A stretch of 64,000 nt of DNA from Allobosea sp. Root381 (GTDB lineage Bacteria; Pseudomonadota; Alphaproteobacteria; Rhizobiales; Beijerinckiaceae): NCBI RefSeq assembly GCF_001429395.1, contig NZ_LMJT01000042.1:379-64378 (forward strand). Direction: 5' to 3'. The position numbers and the translations under genes were made by a program. The notes beneath the pieces were generated by a model. The model saw only the letters and a list, made by a program, of their open reading frames with translations. It did no database searches and was not told where the DNA came from. Below are positions 57,636 through 64,000 of the stretch, piece after piece (the first letter of the stretch is position 1; the number at the start of each line of letters is the position of its first letter).

Positions 57636-57866
57636 ACTCCCCGGCGCTGTCGCAGGTTCCCCACCTTGCCGATCAGGCCTATGGCGATCATCGGCTGCGC
57701 GAGGCTGAAACCTACCCCGTGCAGCAGCGTGGGCAGAAAATTCAGCCGTTCTGCCGTTCGCCTTGTAGTAGCCTCTCGACGCTGGAGCTGCCGACATCAG
57801 GCAATTGGCGGCGACGGCGGCCGTCAGCAGCATCCAAGGGCGCGAACGCCATTTCGGGAGAAGATT
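57636..57866. other. degenerate sequence after the ThDP remnant
   Basis: No intact gene. On the minus strand, two adjacent reading frames joined by a frameshift give a hydrophobic N-terminal-like stretch (PWMLLTAAVAANCLMSA, then LPTLLHGVGFSLAQPMIAIG) that could be the start of a decayed membrane transporter. This is weak evidence. Confidence 0.35.
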
Positions 57867-59279
57867 GTGCAGAATACCGATAAGATTTGGACGATCGTCG
57901 ATTCAAAGCAGGCGGACTACATTGAGCTGAGCGACCGCGTATTTGAAATGCCCGAGCTCAACTACAGGGAGGTCAAGTCGGCCGCGGCCCATGCCGAGCA
58001 GCTTCAGCGGGAGGGTTTTCGCGTCGAAACGGGTATCGCCGGATTGCCGACCGCCGTCATGGGCGAAGCGGGAGAAGGCGGCCCGGTGATCGCAATCCTC
58101 GGCGAGTACGACGCGCTGCCGGAGCTCTCGCAGGCTCCCGGCGTGTCGGAGCACCAGCCGCTTCCGAACCAGCCGGCCGGCCATGGCTGCGGCCATAACC
58201 TGCTCGGTGCCGGCGCCATGCTCGCAGCCGCGGCGGTCAAGGATTTCCTCGCGGAGCGTGGGCTCAAGGGGCGCGTTCGATACTATGGCTGCCCGGCAGA
58301 AGAAGGCGGGGCGGGCAAGGCGTTCATGGTCAAGGAGGGCGCCTTCAAGGACGTCGACATCGCCATTTCGTGGCATCCGGCGGATTTCGCGGCGGTTACG
58401 GCGCCCACATCCCTTGCCAACACGACGATCGACTTCGAGTTCACCGGGCGCGCCTCGCATGCCGCCGCCGCACCGCATCTCGGCCGGTCGGCGCTCGACG
58501 CCGCCGAGTTGATGAATATCGGCGTCAATTACATGCGCGAGCACATGCCAAGCGATGCCCGCATTCACTACGCCTATCTGGACGCAGGCGGCATCGCGCC
58601 GAACGTCGTGCAGGCCAATGCCAGGCTCCGATATGTCGTCCGTGCGACGATGGTCTCCCAGGTCCATGAACTCCTCGCCCGTGTCCGGAAAATCGCCGAA
58701 GGCGCGGCGCTGATGACGGAAACCACCGTGACCAGCGAAGTCGTCAGCGCGATGAGCAGCTTGCTGGCGAACTCGCCCCTGGAAGACGCCATGCAGAGCA
58801 ACTTCGATCGGCTTGGCCCGCCGCCTTTCGATGCAGACGACGTCGCTTTTGCCACGCGCATGCAGAAGACCGTGACAGCGGCGCATATCGAAAGCGCATT
58901 TCGCCGCTCGGGGTTGCCGGTGACGGACTTCCCCTTGTGCAATGCGATCGCACCGAAGGAGGTGCCGGGCCCGCGGATGATGGGCTCGACCGATGTCGGC
59001 GATGTCTCCTGGGTCGTGCCGACGGTGCAGGCGCGCGGCGCGACCTATACCATCGGCACACCGGGGCATTCCTGGCAGTTGACGGCTCATGGGCAGTCGC
59101 CGCTGGCCCACAAGGGTATGGTCCACGTCGCGAAGGTCATGGCTGGCGTGGCCGCGGACGTGCTCGTCGAACCGGGGCTACTGGAAAGGGCGAAGGCCGA
59201 TTTCGAAGAGCGTCTTGTCCGGACGCCCTATAAGGCGCTCCTGCCGGCCGACGCCAAGCCGCCTTTCCACATGTTCTGA
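57867..59279 (+). CDS. M20 family amidohydrolase, AbgB-like
   Basis: A 470-residue metallo-hydrolase of the p-aminobenzoyl-glutamate hydrolase subunit B type (AbgB is 481 residues in E. coli). Metal ligands: GHGCGHNLLGAG, PAEEGGAGKAF and a His in the dimerisation region ASHAAAAPH. GDVSWVVPTVQ and TPGHSWQ near the C-terminus are typical of AbgB. The GTG at 57867 has GGGAG upstream. The AbgA partner is absent, so another N-acyl or amino-acid amide substrate is possible. Base usage is less GC-rich than the neighbours on the left. Confidence 0.88.
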   Translation: MQNTDKIWTIVDSKQADYIELSDRVFEMPELNYREVKSAAAHAEQLQREGFRVETGIAGLPTAVMGEAGEGGPVIAILGEYDALPELSQAPGVSEHQPLPNQPAGHGCGHNLLGAGAMLAAAAVKDFLAERGLKGRVRYYGCPAEEGGAGKAFMVKEGAFKDVDIAISWHPADFAAVTAPTSLANTTIDFEFTGRASHAAAAPHLGRSALDAAELMNIGVNYMREHMPSDARIHYAYLDAGGIAPNVVQANARLRYVVRATMVSQVHELLARVRKIAEGAALMTETTVTSEVVSAMSSLLANSPLEDAMQSNFDRLGPPPFDADDVAFATRMQKTVTAAHIESAFRRSGLPVTDFPLCNAIAPKEVPGPRMMGSTDVGDVSWVVPTVQARGATYTIGTPGHSWQLTAHGQSPLAHKGMVHVAKVMAGVAADVLVEPGLLERAKADFEERLVRTPYKALLPADAKPPFHMF

Positions 59280-59566
59280 GGGAGGGGGATCGCAGCCCGA
59301 TCGATCGATTGGTCGGGCCAAGCCCAAGTGCTTGCGCGAACTCGCCAATTGCCGAATTTCCTCAAGCCGCACGTTCGACAGCGCCGGAGCGGCGCTCTGG
59401 AGGTCCGCTCTCGAGCGGACAATTAGAAGCCGCTCCTGGCGCGCAGTCTCGGATGCCGGATTGCCCGGCATGATCTGCTGGCGTCGGGATCTGACCTCAA
59501 ATCCTCCGCTCTGAAAGCAGGGCACGGACCCAGGAGTTGAGATCGGTTCTCAATCTGAAAGCTGCG
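59280..59566. other. intergenic gap between the AbgB-like and LssY_C genes
   Basis: About 290 bases with no gene I can support. A minus-strand open frame (59178-59525) has no recognisable homology. The gap contains a palindrome at the 'gtccgctctcgagcggac' segment (59402-59419). Confidence 0.5.
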
Positions 59567-60409
59567 TCAATCCGCGATTGCATCGCCAACGCCGTGCCAG
59601 ATTTGATCCTTCAACATTATAAACTGAGGCGCGGGAATAATCACAGGCGGCTCGACCCGCCTGACACCATCGATCACCAACGTGGCGATATAGATCTCCC
59701 CATCGGTATAATAGGGATCGCCTTCGCCATTCCGGCCGAACAAGGTCGGGCCCACGCCGGAAATCTGGAAGATGTTCTGGACCATGCCGGCATTGCTGAG
59801 GTCACGCATCAGCATGCCACGTTCGGCGTCGATGTCGGGTGCAATGTGATGCGTCACCTGACCGGTGTCACGGCTGAAGCCGACGCCCCGGTCAAAGGTA
59901 ACCGAGCCGAGCCAGACCGGCCGCGCACTCTTCCCCTTCTCGAGAACCATCCAGAATCGCACGTGGTGTCGGCGTTCCGCGCTGGTGCCTTCAGGCTTTT
60001 CGAACGCGAACTGTTCTTTTCTGCCCTCATAGTACAGCGGACTGACGGGTGCCTGACGATAGGGCCTGTCGAGCACCACGCTGCCGATGATCTCGATGCT
60101 CGTCCGCAATGTGATCGGGTCGGCTGGATACCAGCCTGCTGCATGCATGGCGCGGAAGGCATCATCCCTGCTGCCGACGAACCCAACATTCAGCGCGTCG
60201 CCCGGGATACCGCTTGAGGTGCGTGTCACCATGGGCAGCGAAGCAAGCCCGGGCTCGTGCTCATGGTGACGCCACAGGACAGGCAGTATCACATAGGCAA
60301 GCAGCAGGTAGCCGACGAGCGCACCTGCCAGAACGATCCACCAGCGTCGCCTGCTCGCGATCTGCCCCATCTCAGACATCGACCCGATTGCAGTCACGGC
60401 ATTCTGCAA
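59567..60409 (-). CDS. LssY C-terminal domain protein, membrane-anchored
   Basis: A 280-residue protein with one transmembrane helix (about 22-46) followed by the LssY_C domain. Recognisable pieces: DALNVGFVGSRDDAFRAMHA, GWYPADPITL, YRQAPVSPLYYEGR, RRHHVRFW and GQVTHHIAPDIDAER. LssY is a Legionella type I secretion-linked protein. Isolated LssY_C domains are widespread with unknown function. The His and Asp pairs suggest metal or phosphate chemistry, but nothing is proven. Upstream of the RND permease in the opposite sense of its operon end. Confidence 0.8.
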   Translation of the reverse strand: MQNAVTAIGSMSEMGQIASRRRWWIVLAGALVGYLLLAYVILPVLWRHHEHEPGLASLPMVTRTSSGIPGDALNVGFVGSRDDAFRAMHAAGWYPADPITLRTSIEIIGSVVLDRPYRQAPVSPLYYEGRKEQFAFEKPEGTSAERRHHVRFWMVLEKGKSARPVWLGSVTFDRGVGFSRDTGQVTHHIAPDIDAERGMLMRDLSNAGMVQNIFQISGVGPTLFGRNGEGDPYYTDGEIYIATLVIDGVRRVEPPVIIPAPQFIMLKDQIWHGVGDAIAD

Positions 60410-60643
60410 GGTGCCCCATGGGGAAACTCGCCGCCCGCAAGGCTAGTCCCTTGCAAAGCACGCCGTCTATTGGCCCTTGGTGTTCATCCCTTCGCCTTCA
60501 GCATGGCGCGCGATCTCCGCGCGGGGCGCGACGGAGCAGGCCATGGCGACGCTCGCTGTCGCGAGGGCTCACTCATCACGCGGCCCCCGTTCCCGACACG
60601 CGGCATGCCATATCGCGTGTCGAGGCGCGCTTCGCATTGCCCG

Positions 60644-63600
60644 TCAACCGGGCTGGCCGACGGGTGGGCCCGGAGCGTGGTCGTCCCGTTGATCGGGCGC
60701 TTGCTCCGTCACCGTCACGCCTTCATCGGCAGCGGCCTTTGCGTCATGGTCCTCCGGCCTCTTCGTCCTGAGGACCTTGAGCACGAACACGAAGAACACC
60801 GGCACGAAGAAGATCGCGAGGATGGTCGCCGAGATCATGCCGCCGAGGACGCCGGTGCCGAGCGCATTCTGGCTCGCGGCGCTCGGCCCGGTCGCGATCG
60901 CCAGCGGTACGACGCCGAGCGCGAAAGCGAGCGACGTCATGATGATTGGCCGGAAGCGGACCTTGGCGGCGTCCACCGCCGAGTCCAGCAGCGAACGGCC
61001 CTCGGCGTAGTAGTCCTTGGCGAACTCGACGATCAGGATCGCGTTCTTGGCCGACAGGCCGATGATCGCGATGAGGCCGACCTTAAAGTAGATGTCGTTG
61101 GGCATGCCCCGGAGCATGACGGCGAGCACGCAACCGATGATCCCCAGCGGCACGACGAGCATCACCGAGAGCGGGATCGACCAGCTTTCGTAAAGGCCGG
61201 CGAGCAGCAGGAACACGAACAGGATGCTGAGCGCGAACAGCATGGGTGCCTGCGAGCCGGACTTGATCTCCTCCAGCGATTGCCCGGTCCATTCGAACCC
61301 GAACCCGCCCGGCAGTTCGGCGGCTAGCCGTTCCATTTCCGCGATGGCCGCGCCCGAGGATTGCCCGGGTGCCGGCTCGCCGGTGATGCGGACAGTCGGG
61401 TAGCCATTGAAGCCCACGATCTGCGGGGCGCCCTTCTGCCACTGTGCGATGGCGAAGGCGGAGAGGGGGACCATCCCGCCTTGCGCGTTGCGCACGTTGA
61501 GCTTGAGCAGGTCCTCGGCCTGGAGGCGATCACGATCCCTTCCCTGCACGATCACGCGCTGCATGCGGCCGGCGTTGGGATGGTCGTTGACGTAGGACGA
61601 GCCGAGATTGGCCGTGATCGTGTTGTTGATGTCGGTGAAGGTGACGCCGAAGGTGTTGGCCTTCTCACGATCGATCACGAGCAGAAGCTGCGCGGCATCG
61701 GGCATGCCTTCGATGCGCAGGCCCGTGACCACGTCGCTCTGGCCCGCCTTGGCGAGCAGGTCGGCGGCAGCCGCCGCCAAGGCACGCTGGCCCGCGCCGG
61801 CGCGGTCCTGCAGGCGGAAGGCAAAGCCGTTCGTCGTGCCGAAGCCTTCGATCGGCGGCGGCGACAAAGCGAAGCTCGTCGCATCCTTCAGCCCGAACAG
61901 TTGGGCGTTGGCACGATCCGCCACGGCTTGCGCCGAGTTGTCGGCGCCACGCTCGCTCCAGTCCTTCAACGTCACGAAGGCGAGCGCGGCATTGGCGCCG
62001 TTGCCGGAGAAGCTGAAGCCCTGGATCGCGACGACATTGGCGACGGCGGGATCGGCCTGGAAGATGTCCTCGATCTGCCTGATCGATGCGAGCGTGCGGT
62101 TGGCGCTCGCTTCCGGCGGCCCCTGGATGTCGACGATGACGTAGCCCTGGTCCTCGTTGGGAACGAAGGCGCTCGGCAGCTTGACGAACAGGTAGCCGAG
62201 CCCGACGACCAGCGCGAGGTAGACCACCATGAAGCGGCCCGCCCGCTTCGACATGCTCACGACGCTGCGGGAATAGCCCGTGGTGAGGCGGTCGAAGTTG
62301 CGATTGAACCAGCCACCGAGCCCCTTCTTCTCGTGGTGTCCCTTGGGGATCGGCTTCAAGAACGTCGCGCACAGCGCCGGCGTCAACGACAGCGCCAGGA
62401 AGGCCGAGAACAGGATCGAGACGACCATCGTCAGGCTGAACTGCCGATAGATGATGCCGGTCGAGCCCGGGAAGAAGGCCATCGGCACGAAGACGCTGGT
62501 CAGCACAAGCGTGATGCCCAGGATCGCGCCGGTGATCTGGCTCATCGCCTTTTTCGTCGCCGCGCGCGGTGGCAGGCCTTCCTCGGCCATGATGCGCTCG
62601 ACGTTCTCGACCACGACGATGGCGTCGTCGACAAGGATGCCGATCGCCAGCACCATCGCGAACATCGTCAGCACGTTGATCGAGAACCCGGTCGCAAACA
62701 TCACCGCGCAGGTCCCCAGCAGCGCGACCGGCACGACCAGCGTGGGGATGACGGTGTAGCGGATGTTCTGGAGGAAGATCAGCATCACGAGGAAGACGAG
62801 GCCGACGGCCTCCAGCAGCGTTATCAGCACCTTCTTGATCGAGGCCGAGACGAACGGGCTGGTGTCATAGGGAATCGACTGCTCGACGCCACTCGGGAAG
62901 AACTTCGACAGCTCCGCGAGCTTGTCCCGGATCGCCTGCGAGGTCGCGACCGCGTTGCCGGTCGACGAAAGCTGGATGCCCACCGCCGCGCTCGGCTTGC
63001 CGTTGAGGCGGCTGCTGAAATTGTAGTTTTCGGCGCCGAGCTCGATGCGCGCGACATCGCGCAGCCGGACGGTGCTGCCGTCGGCGTTCGCGCGCAGGAC
63101 GATTTCGCCGAACTCGGCCGTGTTCGCGAGCTGGCCCTTGACGAGCACCGTCGCGGTCAGGTCCTGGCTGACCGGATTTGGCGCCGCGCCGATCTGACCG
63201 GCCGCCACCTGGGCGTTCTGCGCGGTGATCGCTGCCGTGATGTCGTCGGCGGTCAGCTTCAGGCCGACCATCTTCACCGGATCTATCCAGACGCGCATCG
63301 CGCGCTGGGCGGCGAAGAGCTGCGCCCGGCCGACGCCCTCGATGCGCCGAAGCTCCCCGAGCACGTTGCGGTTGAGGTAGTCGCCCAGGGCGACCTCGTC
63401 CATCTGGCCGTCAGAGGAGGTCAGCGAGACGATCATGAGAAACCCCGACGCCGCCTCCTCGACGGAGACGCCCTGCGTCGTGACCGCGCGCGGAAGACGG
63501 GATTCGACCCGCTTGATCGCGTTCTGGACCTTGACCGAGGCCTGGTCGATATCCGTACCCGGCTGGAAGGTAGCGTTGATCGAGACCGAACCCGAGGTGT

Positions 63601-63847
63601 CGGAGGTCGACTCGAAATAGATCAGCCCGGCGACGCCGTTCAGCTCTTCCTCGATCAGGCGGGTCACGCCCTGGTAGATTTCCTGAGGCGAGGCGCCGGG
63701 ATAGGCGGTCGAGATCGTGAGCTGCGGCGGCGCGACCTTGGGATACTGCGCGATTGGCAGGAAGGGCAGCGCCAGCGCGCCGGCGATGCAAATGAACAGC
63801 GCGAAGACCCAGGCGAGGATCGGCCGCCGAATGAAAAACTGTGCCAT
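60644..63847 (-). CDS. RND multidrug efflux permease (HAE1 family)
   Basis: A 1067-residue inner-membrane pump of the AcrB/MexB type, driven by the proton gradient. It starts MAQFFIRRPILAWVFALF, the standard N-terminus. Twelve helices and two large periplasmic loops are visible. TM4 has the essential Asp pair (GILVDDAIVVVENVERIM) and TM10 region reads LSAKNAILIVEFAKD. The ATG at 63847 lies 7 bases after the adaptor stop. The outer-membrane channel gene is not in the window. Substrates cannot be inferred. Confidence 0.96.
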   Translation of the reverse strand: MAQFFIRRPILAWVFALFICIAGALALPFLPIAQYPKVAPPQLTISTAYPGASPQEIYQGVTRLIEEELNGVAGLIYFESTSDTSGSVSINATFQPGTDIDQASVKVQNAIKRVESRLPRAVTTQGVSVEEAASGFLMIVSLTSSDGQMDEVALGDYLNRNVLGELRRIEGVGRAQLFAAQRAMRVWIDPVKMVGLKLTADDITAAITAQNAQVAAGQIGAAPNPVSQDLTATVLVKGQLANTAEFGEIVLRANADGSTVRLRDVARIELGAENYNFSSRLNGKPSAAVGIQLSSTGNAVATSQAIRDKLAELSKFFPSGVEQSIPYDTSPFVSASIKKVLITLLEAVGLVFLVMLIFLQNIRYTVIPTLVVPVALLGTCAVMFATGFSINVLTMFAMVLAIGILVDDAIVVVENVERIMAEEGLPPRAATKKAMSQITGAILGITLVLTSVFVPMAFFPGSTGIIYRQFSLTMVVSILFSAFLALSLTPALCATFLKPIPKGHHEKKGLGGWFNRNFDRLTTGYSRSVVSMSKRAGRFMVVYLALVVGLGYLFVKLPSAFVPNEDQGYVIVDIQGPPEASANRTLASIRQIEDIFQADPAVANVVAIQGFSFSGNGANAALAFVTLKDWSERGADNSAQAVADRANAQLFGLKDATSFALSPPPIEGFGTTNGFAFRLQDRAGAGQRALAAAAADLLAKAGQSDVVTGLRIEGMPDAAQLLLVIDREKANTFGVTFTDINNTITANLGSSYVNDHPNAGRMQRVIVQGRDRDRLQAEDLLKLNVRNAQGGMVPLSAFAIAQWQKGAPQIVGFNGYPTVRITGEPAPGQSSGAAIAEMERLAAELPGGFGFEWTGQSLEEIKSGSQAPMLFALSILFVFLLLAGLYESWSIPLSVMLVVPLGIIGCVLAVMLRGMPNDIYFKVGLIAIIGLSAKNAILIVEFAKDYYAEGRSLLDSAVDAAKVRFRPIIMTSLAFALGVVPLAIATGPSAASQNALGTGVLGGMISATILAIFFVPVFFVFVLKVLRTKRPEDHDAKAAADEGVTVTEQAPDQRDDHAPGPPVGQPG

Positions 63848-63854
63848 TTGATGC

Positions 63855-64000
63855 CTATTGGCTCTTCGAGCCGTTCGCTTCGATCGCCGGAGACCACGGC
63901 TCCGGGGCGACCTTCGCGCCGGGCTGGAGTTTCTGGACGCCGTCGACCGCGATCTTCTCACCGGCCTTGAGGCCGGACAGGACGAGCCAATCGGAGCCAA
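63855..64000 (-). CDS. RND efflux periplasmic adaptor, C-terminal end (partial)
   Basis: The last 47 residues of a membrane-fusion protein, open at the window edge. LVLSGLKAGEKIAVDGVQKL and LQPGAKVAPEPW are the usual C-terminal membrane-proximal segment of AcrA/MexA-type adaptors. The stop (63857-63855) precedes the permease ATG by 7 bases, the normal adaptor-permease operon order. Confidence 0.9.
   Translation of the reverse strand, partial: GSDWLVLSGLKAGEKIAVDGVQKLQPGAKVAPEPWSPAIEANGSKSQ

Noticed and set aside
57522..57866. Fusion of the ThDP-enzyme fragment with the AbgB-like protein in one long frame
   Set aside because: The linking sequence has no homology, and the amidohydrolase has its own GTG start with a ribosome binding site at its usual N-terminus.
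59178..59525. A minus-strand frame after the AbgB-like gene that could be a LysR-type fragment
   Set aside because: It overlaps the end of a clear gene, and no helix-turn-helix pattern holds up on close reading.
61361..63970. An 869-codon open frame antisense to the RND permease
   Set aside because: Composition is His/Arg/Asp-rich shadow of the permease; no recognisable domain.

Overview
The window is a GC-rich, gene-dense stretch of chromosome from an alphaproteobacterium of the Hyphomicrobiales (Rhizobiales). The gene content fits a Bosea-like relative, but that name is an inference from gene families and neighbour order. Supporting signs are the phaR/phaA/phaB block, argH-lptM-lysA-TIGR02302 in one direction, a hutG-cpdR neighbourhood, two full CtrA boxes (TTAA-N7-TTAA), a suhB/MmgR-type small RNA and alphaproteobacterial dispersed intergenic repeats.

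Layout. 1-11.5 kb: end of a chemoreceptor, a MuiA/DUF4139 protein, a tyrosine phosphatase, an M20 amidohydrolase, purA, two hypothetical proteins, an outer-membrane barrel protein, a polyprenyl synthase, mtgA and rpmF. 11.6-17 kb: an EAL-domain signalling protein behind a CtrA box, then the polyhydroxyalkanoate block phaR / phaA-DUF1737-phaB. 17-28.4 kb: two MFS exporters, a large TIGR02302 membrane protein, lysA, lptM, argH, a TlpA thioredoxin and a Tat-exported amidohydrolase. 28.6-41.5 kb: an orphan O-carbamoyltransferase, a secreted protein, the purL-bolA-grxD operon, a galU-methyltransferase-thioesterase operon, galE, rnk, and a CtrA-box-linked lytic transglycosylase with an SGNH hydrolase. 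41.5-57.3 kb: an ABC-F ATPase, a DUF6958-like protein, gltB-gltD, ltaE, a proline-rich periplasmic protein, hsp20, a lysophospholipase-like hydrolase, hisN, the suhB/MmgR-like sRNA, hutG, cpdR and tRNA-Val(GAC). 57.3-64 kb: a more accessory-looking block with a thiamine-diphosphate enzyme remnant, an AbgB-like amidohydrolase, an LssY_C protein and an RND efflux pump whose adaptor runs off the window.

Most of the content is housekeeping. The most unusual signals are regulatory RNA. Upstream of the ABC-F gene lies a short basic leader ORF. It is followed by two mutually exclusive hairpins and a U-run terminator, which is the layout of ribosome-mediated transcription attenuation by a translation inhibitor. 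Upstream of gltB is a second short ORF with a strong ribosome binding site, followed at once by a GNRA-capped two-part hairpin, with a perfect operator-like palindrome further upstream. A third signal is a complete three-hairpin sRNA with its own promoter and terminator beside hisN. No CRISPR array, insertion sequence, rRNA or phage genes were seen.
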